NCBI RefSeq assembly: GCF_003752595.1
Contig: NZ_RKIJ01000002.1
Coordinates: forward strand, 1 to 64,000
Reading direction: 5' to 3'
DNA from: Cellulomonas sp. PhB143
Lineage (GTDB): Bacteria; Actinomycetota; Actinomycetes; Actinomycetales; Cellulomonadaceae
Length of the DNA: 64,000 nucleotides
Below the pieces are notes generated by a model that saw only the letters and a list, made by a program, of their open reading frames with translations, ran no database searches and was not told where the DNA came from. Shown here piece after piece: positions 42,974 to 51,188 of this stretch (the first letter of the stretch is position 1; each line of letters starts with the position of its first letter). The translations under genes were made by a program, and so were the position numbers.

Positions 42974-43037
42974 ACCGCCCAGGCCGCGGCTGCCGCGTCC
43001 GACCCACCTTCACCGCCGCGTCCGACCCACCTTCATC

Positions 43038-43112
43038 GCCGCGAGTTCGATGCTGCGGCGCGAGGTCGATGCCCGCGAGGTCGAACTCGCGCGGGAGCAT
43101 CGAACTCGCGGC
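43038..43112. repeat. Palindromic element family E
   Basis: Perfect 17-bp outer arms, GCCGCGAGTTCGATGCT (43038-43054) and its complement (43096-43112), enclose a second inverted repeat (GCGCGAGGTCGA with TCGAACTCGCGC). It lies between convergent hemY and the membrane protein gene. Just before it, GCCGCGTCCGACCCACCTTCA-type sequence is directly repeated (42992, 43015); just after it GGCACC repeats. A terminator role is plausible. Confidence 0.7.
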
Positions 43113-43186
43113 ACCGGCAGCGGCACCGGCAGCAGCACCGACCGCGGCACCGGCACCGGCACCGCCGCATCCCGGAGCCGGGCGCC

Positions 43187-43756
43187 CTACGCGGCCAGCG
43201 CCTGCTCGCGGGCCCGGGCCCCGCCGATGCGGACCGCGAACTCCCGCTGGTCCCGCACCCGCCGGCGCACCCGGAGCAGCGCCACGGCGAGGCACCCCGC
43301 GCCCGCGAGCACCAGCGCGACCGCGGCCGTGCGCAGCGGGTGCAGGTACTCCTCGTGCCGCAGCCCGGGCGCCACGAGCGCGACGGCTCCGGCGAGCGCC
43401 GCCGCCCCGAGCACCAGCAGCGCCACCGTCCCGGCGTCACGCCACGGGCGCCGCACCCGCACCCCGAGCCGGTCCCGCACCTCGGCGGGGTCCGTCGTGT
43501 CGTGGCCGGTCCCGGTCGCGGGGTCCGCCCACGTGTAGCTGGCGGCGCCGCCGTCGACCCAGACCTGCACGGTCACGGGCTGGGCCTCGGGGCCCGGCGG
43601 GCGCACGGAGAGCGTCGCCCGCGCGGGCACCACCCGCCGCACGGCGACCCGCGCGCCGTACCCGTGCAGGTACGCGGCGAGGTCGACCGCGGCGCCCCGC
43701 ACCCGTGCCCGGAGCTCCGCCTCCTCCGGTGTCCAGACGACCTTCCTGCTGCCCAT
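43187..43756 (-). CDS. Hypothetical membrane protein with Trp-rich N-domain
   Basis: A 189-residue protein. The N-terminal ~100 residues are soluble (VVWTPEEAELRARVRGAAVDLAAYL, VTVQVWVDGGAASYTW). Two membrane helices follow (AGTVALLVLGAAALAGAVALVA, TAAVALVLAGAGCLAVALL), then a basic tail. ATG at 43756 follows GGGAGG at about 10 bases. I do not recognise the family. It is divergent from hemC inside the heme cluster, but no functional link to heme can be read. Confidence 0.6.
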   Translation of the reverse strand: MGSRKVVWTPEEAELRARVRGAAVDLAAYLHGYGARVAVRRVVPARATLSVRPPGPEAQPVTVQVWVDGGAASYTWADPATGTGHDTTDPAEVRDRLGVRVRRPWRDAGTVALLVLGAAALAGAVALVAPGLRHEEYLHPLRTAAVALVLAGAGCLAVALLRVRRRVRDQREFAVRIGGARAREQALAA

Positions 43757-43870
43757 CGTCGACCCGCCTCCCTGAGCTCCCCGAGCCCGCCTGCCCGCGC
43801 GTGTGCAGCGGACGGTAACGGCGCAACCTGGCACGGGCCGGGGATGTTCCTGGGAGCGCCCGGGGAATCG

Positions 43871-43900
43871 TTCTGACGTTCTGTGCCGTCGCGACAGAAT
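43871..43900 (+). promoter_or_regulatory. Candidate promoter and dyad operator of the hemC operon
   Basis: TTCTGA (43871-43876) and CAGAAT (43895-43900) are spaced by 18 bases, fitting a promoter about 37 bases before the hemC GTG. The same stretch contains the inverted repeat TTCTGT/ACAGAA (43879-43884, 43894-43899) with a nine-base spacer, which would cover the promoter. The regulator is unknown. Confidence 0.35.
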
Positions 43901-43936
43901 TTCGACAACGGGCGCGCCGGGGCGGAGACTGTCCGG

Positions 43937-44911
43937 GTGACGATCCGTGTCGGTACCAGAGGCAGCACGCTCGCGACCACCCAGTCCGGGCACGTGGGCG
44001 ACCGCCTGGCGGAGCTCACCGGCCGCGCGGTCGAGCTCGTCCGCGTCCGCACGGACGGTGACGTGCTGACCGGCCCGCTGAGCCAGATGGGCGGCACCGG
44101 GGTGTTCGTCACCGCGATCCGCCAGGCGCTCCTCGACGGCCGCTGCGACGTCGCCGTCCACTCGCTCAAGGACCTGCCGACGACGCCGGCGCCGGGCCTG
44201 CGCATCGTCACCCCCCGCCGCGCCGACCCGAGCGACGCCCTGTGCGCCCGCGACGGCCTGACGCTCGCCACGCTCCCTGCCGGCGCCCGCGTCGGCACCG
44301 GGTCGCCCCGGCGTGCCGCGCAGCTGCGCCTCGCGCGCCCCGACCTCGAGATCGTCGACATCCGCGGCAACGTCGACACGCGCCTCGCGCGGGCGCTGGG
44401 GCCCGAGGCCGACCTCGACGCCGTCGTCCTCGCCGCCTCCGGCCTCGGCCGGATCGGGCGCGAGGACGCGATCACCGACCTCCTCGCGCCCGACGTCGTC
44501 CTGCCCGCCCCGGGGCAGGGTGCGCTCGCCGTCGAGGTGCGCGACGACGCGCTGGACGACGCCGGGTTCGCCGCCGCGCTGGGCGCGCTCGACGACGCGA
44601 CCACGCACCTGGCGGTCACCGCGGAGCGCGCGCTGCTGCGCCGCCTCGAGGCCGGCTGCTCCGCCCCCGTCGGGGCCTTCGCCGAGATCTCCGGCGGGCG
44701 CATGACGCTGCGCGCGGTCGTCGCGCGCGTCGACGGGACCGACAGCCGGCGGGCGCAGGCAGCGACCGCGCTCGCCGGGCTGGACAGACCGGACGCAGGC
44801 CCGGACCGCCTCGCGGCCGCCGACGCGCTGGGCGTGCGCGTCGCGGACGAGCTCCTCGCCGCGGGCGCCGCCGGGCTGGCGCCGCTCCGCGAGAGCGGGG
44901 CCCGGGCGTGA
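43937..44911 (+). CDS. hemC: Hydroxymethylbilane synthase (porphobilinogen deaminase)
   Basis: A 324-residue enzyme joining four porphobilinogens. N-terminal [64 protein letters not shown] in part, and [14 protein letters not shown] are diagnostic. Cys241 in [14 protein letters not shown] carries the dipyrromethane cofactor. GTG at 43937 has GGAG nine bases upstream and begins at the conserved strand; the frame is open from 43883. Its stop overlaps the next start (GTGA). Confidence 0.94.
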   Translation: MTIRVGTRGSTLATTQSGHVGDRLAELTGRAVELVRVRTDGDVLTGPLSQMGGTGVFVTAIRQALLDGRCDVAVHSLKDLPTTPAPGLRIVTPRRADPSDALCARDGLTLATLPAGARVGTGSPRRAAQLRLARPDLEIVDIRGNVDTRLARALGPEADLDAVVLAASGLGRIGREDAITDLLAPDVVLPAPGQGALAVEVRDDALDDAGFAAALGALDDATTHLAVTAERALLRRLEAGCSAPVGAFAEISGGRMTLRAVVARVDGTDSRRAQAATALAGLDRPDAGPDRLAAADALGVRVADELLAAGAAGLAPLRESGARA

Positions 44912-46932
44912 GCGGCGGGCGGCTGCGCGACCCGCGCGACACGCGTCGCCTCGCCGAGGCCATCGACCGCTCGCGGGAGGTGCGCGAGACGCACGTCGTC
45001 GGCATGGTCGACGTCCCCACCCTCCCCGAGCCGGGCCGGCCCGACCCCGCCGACGACGTGGCCCCCCAGACCCTCGCGGGCATCACCGTGCTGGTGCCCC
45101 GCTCGCGCGACCGCGCCGAGGTGCTGCGCACCCTGCTCGAGGCCCGCGGCGCCCGCGTGCTCGTCAGCCCCGCCATCTCGCGCGCCCGCGTCGAGGACGT
45201 CACGCCGGTCGACGACGCCGTCCGGGCGCTCGCGCGCGGCGAGCACGCCCTCGTCGCCGTCACCAGCGTCAACGCCGTCGACGAGCTCGCTGCCGCCGCC
45301 CGGCGCCAGGACGTCGACCTGGCCGGCGTCGCCACGCGGTGGGTCGCCGTCGGGCCGGCCACCGCGCGCGAGCTCGAGGGTCGCGGGATCCCCGTCGCCC
45401 TCGTGCCGGCGGAGAGCTCGGCGCGCGGCCTGCTCGCCGAGCTGCCCGCCCCCGAGACGGCGGGCGAGCGCGTGCTCCTGCCCCTGGGCAACCTCGCGAC
45501 GCCGACCCTGGCCGACGGCCTGCGCGCCGCCGGGTACGACCCGCACGTCGTGACCGTCTACCGGACCGTGGCCCACCCGCTGGACGCGGAGGTGCAGTCC
45601 GCGTGGCTGGACGGCGGGGTCGACGTCGTCGTGCTCACGTCCGGCTCGGTGGCCCGCGAGGTCGCCCGGCAGCTCGGGCCGCACGGCACCGTCGCCGGCG
45701 TCGCGATCGGCCGACCGACGCAGCGCGCGGCGGTCGAGAGCGGCCTGCGCGTCGACGCCGTCGCCGGCTCCGCCGACGACCCGGGGCTGCTCGCCGCCGT
45801 CGAGCATGTGGTGGCGCAGATGCCCGGACGCGAGACCCCGCCCGAGGCTGCCGCCGCGCCGCCGGCCGCGTCCGCCGCACGACCCGCACCCGCACCCGCA
45901 CCCGCACCCGACCGAGGAGGACTCCCGGTGACCACCCCGCGCCCGCGCCGCCTGCGCACCACCCCCGCGATGCGCCGGCTGGTCGCCGAGACCCGCCTGC
46001 ACCCGGCCGACCTCGTCCTGCCGCTGTTCGTGCGCGAGGGGATCACCGAGCCCGTCCCGATCTCCTCCATGCCCGGCCAGGTCCAGCACACCGAGGCGAC
46101 GCTCGCCGAGGCCGTGCGCGCGGCGTGCGCCGCGGGCCTCGGCGGCGTGATGCTGTTCGGCGTCCCGGCCCGCCGCGACGCGACCGGCACCGCCGGCGAC
46201 GACCCCGAGGGCGTCCTCAACCGCGGCGTGCGCATCGCCCGGCAGGTCAGCGACGAGTCCGTCGCCGCGGGCGGCGCGGGCGTCGTCGTCATGGCCGACA
46301 CGTGCCTGGACGAGTTCACCGACCACGGGCACTGCGGCGTCCTCGACGACCGCGGCCGCGTCGACAACGACGCGACCCTGACCCGGTACGCGGCCCTCGC
46401 CGTCGCCCAGGCGATGGCAGGGGCGGACGTCGTGGCGCCGTCGGGCATGATGGACGGCCAGGTGGCCGTGATCCGCGAGGCGCTCGACGCCGCCGGGTTC
46501 GCCGACGTGACGATCCTCGCCTACTCCGCGAAGTACGCGAGCGCCTACTACGGGCCGTTCCGCGAGGCCGTCGACTCGGCGCTGCAGGGCGACCGCCGCA
46601 CGTACCAGATGGACGCCAGCAACTACCGCGAGGGCATGCGAGAGGCGGACCTCGACCTCGACGAGGGCGCCGACATGGTCATGGTCAAGCCCGCCGGCTC
46701 CTACCTGGACGTCCTGGCCGGCGTCGCCGAGCGCTCCGACGTGCCGGTCGCGGCGTATCAGGTCTCCGGGGAGTACGCGATGATCGAGGCCGCCGCCGCG
46801 AACGGCTGGATCGACCGCCGGGCGGCCGTCCTGGAGTCGGTGCTGGGCATCCGCCGCGCCGGCGCCGACGTCGTCCTGACCTACTGGGCCCTGGAGATCG
46901 CGGGCTGGCTCGACGAGAAGGGGACCAAGTGA
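44908..46932 (+). CDS. hemDB: Fused uroporphyrinogen-III synthase and porphobilinogen synthase
   Basis: One 674-residue open frame. Residues ~55-305 are HemD ([68 protein letters not shown]), closing the tetrapyrrole ring. A ~35-residue Ala/Pro linker with a hexanucleotide tandem repeat follows. From residue 341 it is HemB: SDE/D-rich metal site [16 protein letters not shown] and active-site lysines in [15 protein letters not shown] and [10 protein letters not shown]. No stop separates them. Natural fusion is supported by the linker; an independent HemB start exists at 45928. Coupled to hemC and hemL by GTGA overlaps. Confidence 0.85.
   Translation: MSGGRLRDPRDTRRLAEAIDRSREVRETHVVGMVDVPTLPEPGRPDPADDVAPQTLAGITVLVPRSRDRAEVLRTLLEARGARVLVSPAISRARVEDVTPVDDAVRALARGEHALVAVTSVNAVDELAAAARRQDVDLAGVATRWVAVGPATARELEGRGIPVALVPAESSARGLLAELPAPETAGERVLLPLGNLATPTLADGLRAAGYDPHVVTVYRTVAHPLDAEVQSAWLDGGVDVVVLTSGSVAREVARQLGPHGTVAGVAIGRPTQRAAVESGLRVDAVAGSADDPGLLAAVEHVVAQMPGRETPPEAAAAPPAASAARPAPAPAPAPDRGGLPVTTPRPRRLRTTPAMRRLVAETRLHPADLVLPLFVREGITEPVPISSMPGQVQHTEATLAEAVRAACAAGLGGVMLFGVPARRDATGTAGDDPEGVLNRGVRIARQVSDESVAAGGAGVVVMADTCLDEFTDHGHCGVLDDRGRVDNDATLTRYAALAVAQAMAGADVVAPSGMMDGQVAVIREALDAAGFADVTILAYSAKYASAYYGPFREAVDSALQGDRRTYQMDASNYREGMREADLDLDEGADMVMVKPAGSYLDVLAGVAERSDVPVAAYQVSGEYAMIEAAAANGWIDRRAAVLESVLGIRRAGADVVLTYWALEIAGWLDEKGTK
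45928..46932 (+). CDS. hemB: Porphobilinogen synthase from an internal start (alternative to the fusion)
   Basis: Within the fused frame, GTG at 45928 has GAGGAGG seven bases upstream, the strongest ribosome site in the heme cluster. It opens exactly before the HemB domain ([18 protein letters not shown]). A free 334-residue HemB of normal length could be made here, in addition to or instead of the fusion. HemB condenses two aminolevulinates. The Cys/Asp/Cys metal site is the form seen in other high-GC actinobacteria. Confidence 0.6.
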   Translation: MTTPRPRRLRTTPAMRRLVAETRLHPADLVLPLFVREGITEPVPISSMPGQVQHTEATLAEAVRAACAAGLGGVMLFGVPARRDATGTAGDDPEGVLNRGVRIARQVSDESVAAGGAGVVVMADTCLDEFTDHGHCGVLDDRGRVDNDATLTRYAALAVAQAMAGADVVAPSGMMDGQVAVIREALDAAGFADVTILAYSAKYASAYYGPFREAVDSALQGDRRTYQMDASNYREGMREADLDLDEGADMVMVKPAGSYLDVLAGVAERSDVPVAAYQVSGEYAMIEAAAANGWIDRRAAVLESVLGIRRAGADVVLTYWALEIAGWLDEKGTK

Positions 46933-48317
46933 CCGACACGACCGGTGCGGGGGCCATGCTCGCCGCCGAGGCGACCGCCCTGACCCACCCCGACAACCAC
47001 GCCGCGTTCGTTCGCGCGCAGGGCGTCCTGCCCGGCGGCGTGAGCTCGCCCGTGCGGGCCTACGGGTCCGTGGGCGGCGACCCGCGGTTCCTCACCAGCG
47101 CCCGCGGTGCCTGGGTGACGGACGTCGAGGGCCGCGAGTACGCCGACCTGGTGTGCTCCTGGGGCCCGGCGCTGCTGGGGCACGCGCACCCCGAGGTGGT
47201 CGCCGCCGTGCAGGAGGCCGCCGCCCGCGGGCTGTCGTTCGGCGCCCCGACGCTCGGCGAGGTCGAGCTCGGCGAGGAGATCCGGCGGCGCGTGCCTGCC
47301 GCGGAGCGGGTGCGGCTCGTCTCGACGGGCACCGAGGCGACGATGACGGCGGTCCGGCTCGCGCGCGGGGCCACCGGTCGCCACCTCATCGTCAAGTTCG
47401 CCGGCTGCTACCACGGGCACGTCGACTCCCTGCTGGCCGACGCGGGATCCGGCCTCGCGACGCTCGCGATGCCGGGCTCGGCCGGGGTCACCGAGGCGAG
47501 CGCCGCGGAGACGCTCGTGCTGCCGTACAACGACCTCGAGGCCCTCGAGGAGGTGTTCGCCGAGCGCGGCTCCGACATCGCCGCCGTGATCACCGAGGCG
47601 AGCCCGGCGAACATGGGGATCGTGCCGCCGCTGCCCGGCTTCAACGAGGGCCTGCGACGCATCACCGCCGAGCACGGCGCGCTGATGATCATGGACGAGG
47701 TGCTCACCGGGTTCCGCGTCGGGCCGTCGGGCTGGTGGGGGCTCGAGAACGCCGAGATCCTCGCGGCCGGCGGCGCGGGCTACACCCCGGACCTGTTCAC
47801 CTTCGGCAAGGTCGTCGGCGGCGGCATGCCGGTCGCCGCGATCGGCGGCCCCGCGTCGCTCATGGACCAGCTCGCGCCGCTCGGGCCCGTCTACCAGGCC
47901 GGCACCCTCTCGGGGAACCCGGTCGCCGTCGCCGCGGGGCTCGCGACGCTCCGGCTGGCCGACGACGCCGTGTACGCCCGGGTGGACGAGGTCGCCTCGA
48001 CGATCTCCACCGCGCTGGGCGAGGCGCTCGACGCGGAGGGCGTCCCGCACCGCATCCAGCGCGCGGGGTCCCTGTTCTCCGCGTTCTTCGGCCCCCTCGC
48101 CGCGGCCGACGGCGTGCGGGACTACGCGCAGGCCAAGGCGCAGGAGACCTTCCGCTACACCGCGCTCTTCCACGCGATGCTCGACGCCGGCGTCAACCTC
48201 CCGCCGTCGGTCTTCGAGGCCTGGTTCGTCAGCGCGGCGCACGACGACGCCGCCGTCGACCGGATCCTGCAGGCCCTGCCCGCGGGCGCGCGGGCGGCGG
48301 CGCGCGCCGGATCCTGA
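46929..48317 (+). CDS. hemL: Glutamate-1-semialdehyde 2,1-aminomutase
   Basis: A 462-residue class III aminotransferase-fold enzyme that makes 5-aminolevulinate. Blocks: [43 protein letters not shown] in part, [17 protein letters not shown] (PLP phosphate), [26 protein letters not shown] and [17 protein letters not shown] with Lys294. The extra ~25 residues at the N-terminus are unconserved. GTG overlaps the hemB stop (GTGA). It ends the heme operon. Confidence 0.94.
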   Translation: MTDTTGAGAMLAAEATALTHPDNHAAFVRAQGVLPGGVSSPVRAYGSVGGDPRFLTSARGAWVTDVEGREYADLVCSWGPALLGHAHPEVVAAVQEAAARGLSFGAPTLGEVELGEEIRRRVPAAERVRLVSTGTEATMTAVRLARGATGRHLIVKFAGCYHGHVDSLLADAGSGLATLAMPGSAGVTEASAAETLVLPYNDLEALEEVFAERGSDIAAVITEASPANMGIVPPLPGFNEGLRRITAEHGALMIMDEVLTGFRVGPSGWWGLENAEILAAGGAGYTPDLFTFGKVVGGGMPVAAIGGPASLMDQLAPLGPVYQAGTLSGNPVAVAAGLATLRLADDAVYARVDEVASTISTALGEALDAEGVPHRIQRAGSLFSAFFGPLAAADGVRDYAQAKAQETFRYTALFHAMLDAGVNLPPSVFEAWFVSAAHDDAAVDRILQALPAGARAAARAGS

Positions 48318-48327
48318 CCGACCCTGG

Positions 48328-48337
48328 CCGGGTATAC
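48328..48337. promoter_or_regulatory. GGGTATACCC palindrome after hemL
   Basis: A perfect 10-bp palindrome within CCGGGTATACCCCGG, 11 bases after the hemL stop and about 70 bases before the next start. It resembles half of a CsoR-type site, but the family link is weak. It could be an operator for the ART-like genes or a weak terminator. Confidence 0.2.
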
Positions 48338-48404
48338 CCCGGTCGTGCCATTCTGTCCCGGTGAACCGAGAATTTCGCCCGCTCGTGCGTTGGGCCACGC
48401 GGCG

Positions 48405-48947
48405 ATGATGCCCGGACGCCACTCGGGCTACGAGCTCGACCCGGACGCGCAGAGCACCGTCCGCGAGGCGCAGGACGCCGCGCGGATGGTGCTCTCGCGC
48501 CCGCCGTACCGGCGCCCGTCCTACCGGGCGCTGACGGCGCGCGACCCGCTGCCCCCGGAGGGCTTCGTCGTCACCCAGGCGGTGCCGACGACGTCGGACG
48601 TCCGCGTGGTCGCCGGCCAGCGGGGCGTGCGGTACGTGGTGGCGTTCATGAACCAGACGGCCCGCGACGTCTCGGCGATCTCGCCGGACCCGACGAGCAC
48701 CGAGGTCGCGGTGCTGCCCGGCGCGGTGTTCGGCGCGGCCGGGTCGTTCCGCCCCTACGGCGCGACCTACGACGTCCTGATCGCCGTCGAGTTGCTGCGC
48801 GAGCCGGGGCCCGAGCCGGGGTGGCCCGCGGAGAACGCGGCGATCGAGGCGATGATCTCCGAGGCGCTGCTGCGACCCGGGCTCCCGTCGCCGATCGGGC
48901 GCGAGCGCTATCTCGGCCCGCTGCCCGTCGGGCCGTTCCAGGGCTGA
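48405..48947 (+). CDS. ADP-ribosyltransferase-fold protein, copy 1
   Basis: A 180-residue protein. The strand-helix order matches the R-S-E group of ADP-ribosyltransferases: R41 in SYRAL, the S-T-S-like PTTSD (61-65) followed by VVAG, then YVVAFMNQTARDVSAIS and TEVAVLPGAVF with Glu100 at the catalytic-Glu position. The usual preceding Glu/Gln of the E-x-E pair is Ser. No signal peptide. NAD-dependent modification or a degenerate ligand-binding fold are both possible. Tandem paralogue follows 30 bases downstream. The ATG at 48405 lacks a strong ribosome site; ATG at 48408 is equal. Confidence 0.6.
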   Translation: MMPGRHSGYELDPDAQSTVREAQDAARMVLSRPPYRRPSYRALTARDPLPPEGFVVTQAVPTTSDVRVVAGQRGVRYVVAFMNQTARDVSAISPDPTSTEVAVLPGAVFGAAGSFRPYGATYDVLIAVELLREPGPEPGWPAENAAIEAMISEALLRPGLPSPIGRERYLGPLPVGPFQG

Positions 48948-48977
48948 GAGACCGTCGCCGGCTGGGAGACTGACGGC

Positions 48978-49511
48978 ATGAGCTCCGACATCGCCGACGC
49001 CGTCCTCGCCCTGCCGCCGTACGCCGGCATCTCCTACCGTGGCCTGCGGCCCCAGGACGGGCTGCCGCCCACGCTGTTCATGTCGACCCGGGCGATGCCC
49101 ACGACCCGGGACGTGCGGGTCGCCGCGGGGGTCGACGGCGTCAGCGCCGTGGTCGTCTTCCTCAACCGCACGGCGCGCGACGTCTCCCCCGTCCTCGAGG
49201 GCGGCTCCGGGGAGGTCGCGCTGATGCCGGGCGCCGCGTACCACGCCGTCGGGCGCACCCGCGACGAGGCGTCGGGGCTCGACGTGCTGGCCGTCGAGGA
49301 GCTCCTGCACGAGGGCACCCAGGCGCCGGCGCCCGACTGGCCGTTCGAGGGGGCGAAGATCGCGGAGCTCGTCTCGGAGGCGCTGGCGACGCCGTGGCCC
49401 GAGGGCCGGCGCGCACCGGACGCCGTGGAGGCCGGGCGCTACGTCGGGCCGATGCCGGTCGTGGCGGCGCCGCGGCCGGGCGGTGGCACGGAGGCCGGGG
49501 ACCAGGGCTGA
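48978..49511 (+). CDS. ADP-ribosyltransferase-fold protein, copy 2
   Basis: A 177-residue paralogue of the preceding gene. Shared blocks include SYRGL (Arg21), MPTTRDVRVAAG (41-50), VVVFLNRTARDVSPV and GEVALMPGAAYHAVG (Glu79). The middle motif is TTR rather than TTS, and the first Glu of E-x-E is Ser, so catalysis is doubtful. The C-terminal lobe has EELLHEG and KIAELVSEALATPWPEG, as in copy 1 (IEAMISEALLRPG). The shared layout indicates duplication followed by divergence. Confidence 0.6.
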   Translation: MSSDIADAVLALPPYAGISYRGLRPQDGLPPTLFMSTRAMPTTRDVRVAAGVDGVSAVVVFLNRTARDVSPVLEGGSGEVALMPGAAYHAVGRTRDEASGLDVLAVEELLHEGTQAPAPDWPFEGAKIAELVSEALATPWPEGRRAPDAVEAGRYVGPMPVVAAPRPGGGTEAGDQG

Positions 49512-49523
49512 GCCGGACCGCCT

Positions 49524-50177
49524 CTACTCATCGACGATCTCGCCCTCGACGACCTCGCCCTGGCGCGGGCCGCCGACCGCGGGGCCCGTGGTGGCCTGCA
49601 CCGGCGCGCCGAGCGTGCGCATCCGCAGGCCCAGCACGATGAACGCGATGCCGATGACGATCGCGAAGATGCCGACGATGCGGGCGAGGACGCTCACGGT
49701 CTCGGTCGGGGCGACGAAGCAGGTGATCGACAGCGCGACGAGCAGGAGCCCGCCGATCAGGCTCCAGACCCAGGACCTGCCGCCGCCGCGGCGCATGTTC
49801 AGCGCCACCACGACCTGCAGGACGCCGATCACGAGCGCCCAGATCGCGATCAGCAGGAGCACGACGCCGATCGCGAGCTTCGGGAGCAGGATCAGCACGA
49901 TGCCGAAGACGATCGTCACGACGCCGAGCCCGGAGTTGAGCGAGCCCGCGGCCGACCCGCGGCGGCGCAGGCCGTCGACGAGGCTGACGACGCCGTCGAC
50001 CAGCACGAAGACCCCGAAGACCTGCACGAGGGTCTTGGTCGTGTCGAACGGCAGCACCACGGCGATGATCCCGAACAGGACCGTGAGCACGCCACGGATC
50101 ACGGGCCAGTACCAGACCTTGCGGGCGAGCTCGGCGAACGCCTCAGGGGTCGCGGCGGGCGGGAAGGGCGAGCTCAT
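49524..50177 (-). CDS. HdeD/DUF308-family membrane protein
   Basis: A 217-residue protein with six helices in repeated hairpins (VIRGVLTVLFGIIAVVLP, LVQVFGVFVLVDGVVSLVDG, VVTIVFGIVLILLPKLAIGV, VLARIVGIFAIVIGIAFIVLG). ATG at 50177 has GAGGAG five bases upstream; the frame opens earlier. The tail is acidic (EVVEGEIVDE). It is a paralogue of the protein at 1919 with the same PF03729-type layout. Role unknown. Confidence 0.82.
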   Translation of the reverse strand: MSSPFPPAATPEAFAELARKVWYWPVIRGVLTVLFGIIAVVLPFDTTKTLVQVFGVFVLVDGVVSLVDGLRRRGSAAGSLNSGLGVVTIVFGIVLILLPKLAIGVVLLLIAIWALVIGVLQVVVALNMRRGGGRSWVWSLIGGLLLVALSITCFVAPTETVSVLARIVGIFAIVIGIAFIVLGLRMRTLGAPVQATTGPAVGGPRQGEVVEGEIVDE

Positions 50178-50351
50178 GGTTCTCCTCGGGTTCCGGATCC
50201 TCGTCCCGGCGGGGACGAGCAGCACCTGCATTGTGCCGCGCGGGGGCGGCACGGACCACAGCGCCGCGCGGCTCCTGCACGAGCCCGCTCCCCGGCGCTA
50301 CCGTGGGAACAGGCCGTCGACGAGCCGGTCGGCGCACCGAGGAGGCCCAGG

Positions 50352-50684
50352 ATGGCGACGAAGCCGAACGAGACGACGGTGACCCGGATCGCCCTCGAGG
50401 GGGTCGGCAGCGACGCGGAGGTCGCACGGCTGCGCGCCGCGCTCGAGGCGCTCGACGACGCGCCCGACGTGGTCGTGGAGCTTCTCGGTGCAGGTCGCGC
50501 CCAGGTCGCCGCGATGTCGTGCCGGCCGCCCGACGGCGCGGCGCTGCGGGCCGCGCTCGCCGGCGCCGGCTTCACCGTGACGTCCGTCGAGGAGACGACC
50601 GAGACGCTCGCGACGGAGGCGGCGGCGCAGGCTCCCGCGGCGCAGGCCGCCCACGACGAGGCCGCTCACCGCCGTCGGGCCTGA
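50352..50684 (+). CDS. Small HMA-like protein lacking the CxxC metal site
   Basis: A 110-residue protein from ATG 50352 with GGAGGCCCAGG upstream. Its order strand (TRIALEGV), helix (DAEVARLRAALEALDD), strand-strand (VVVELLGAGRAQVAAMS), helix (DGAALRAALAGAG) and last strand (FTVTSVEE) matches the beta-alpha-beta-beta-alpha-beta of heavy-metal-associated domains. The metal CxxC loop is replaced by GVGSD. An Ala/Glu/His-rich tail follows. It precedes the copper genes, so a link to copper is possible but unproven. Confidence 0.5.
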   Translation: MATKPNETTVTRIALEGVGSDAEVARLRAALEALDDAPDVVVELLGAGRAQVAAMSCRPPDGAALRAALAGAGFTVTSVEETTETLATEAAAQAPAAQAAHDEAAHRRRA

Positions 50685-50689
50685 CCGGG

Positions 50690-50721
50690 CCGCCGGTTCC
50701 CCTCCCGCCGATCACCGGCGG
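50690..50721. terminator. Candidate stem-loop terminator
   Basis: CCGCCGGT (50690-50697) and ACCGGCGG (50714-50721) form a perfect 8-bp stem around a 16-base loop, starting seven bases after the HMA-like stop. There is no U-tract, as is usual in this genome. Confidence 0.35.
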
Positions 50722-50762
50722 GGCACGCTCCACGACCGCGGGTCGGCGACGTCTCGGTCGCC

Positions 50763-50803
50763 TATACCCCCGGGTGGTATGCTCTCCTTACCCCTAGGGG
50801 GTA
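50763..50803 (+). promoter_or_regulatory. Two CsoR operator-like sites
   Basis: TATACCCCCGGGTGGTAT (50763-50780) and TACCCCTAGGGGGTA (50789-50803) both match the pseudo-dyad GTA-CCC/GGG-TAC layout of CsoR operators. They sit 18-58 bases before the csoR ATG, where a bound CsoR would block the promoter. Copper would release it. Confidence 0.75.
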
Positions 50804-50820
50804 TTGACCGAGGAGCGCAG

Positions 50821-51132
50821 ATGACCGAGCACACCGCCACGCCCGCACCGCCGCACGGCTACACGCCGGACAAGGACGCCTACCTCAAGCGCATGCGCCG
50901 CATCGAGGGCCAGGTGCGCGGCATCGCCCGGATGATCGACGAGGACGTGTACTGCATCGACGTCCTCACCCAGGTCGCCGCCGTCACCAAGGCGCTGCAG
51001 GCCGTGAGCATCGGGCTCGTCGAGGACCACCTCGGGCACTGCGTCGTCGACGCCGCCCGGTCGTCGGAGGCCGAGGGCGCCGCGAAGGTCAAGGAGGCGG
51101 CCGACGCCATCGGCCGCCTCGTCCGCAGCTGA
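50821..51132 (+). CDS. csoR: Copper-sensing repressor CsoR
   Basis: A 103-residue all-helical repressor. The metal ligands Cys45 (YCIDVL), His70 and Cys74 (EDHLGHC) have exactly the Cys-25-His-4-Cys spacing of mycobacterial CsoR, so Cu(I) is the likely effector. LKRMRRIEGQVRGIARMI is the DNA-contacting helix region. ATG at 50821 follows GAGGAGCGCAG. Operators lie immediately upstream, and copA 56 bases downstream, probably one transcript. Confidence 0.93.
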   Translation: MTEHTATPAPPHGYTPDKDAYLKRMRRIEGQVRGIARMIDEDVYCIDVLTQVAAVTKALQAVSIGLVEDHLGHCVVDAARSSEAEGAAKVKEAADAIGRLVRS

Positions 51133-51188
51133 CGTCGAGCACCCGGGGCGACGGGCGCCGTCGTCCCCCACCGATCGAGGAGGACACC

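Noticed and set aside
45880-45930. A frameshift artefact joining hemD and hemB
   Set aside because: The linker repeat is six bases long and cannot shift frame, the linker composition is typical of protein linkers, and both domains are complete. Resequencing remains the real test, but there is no sign of error.
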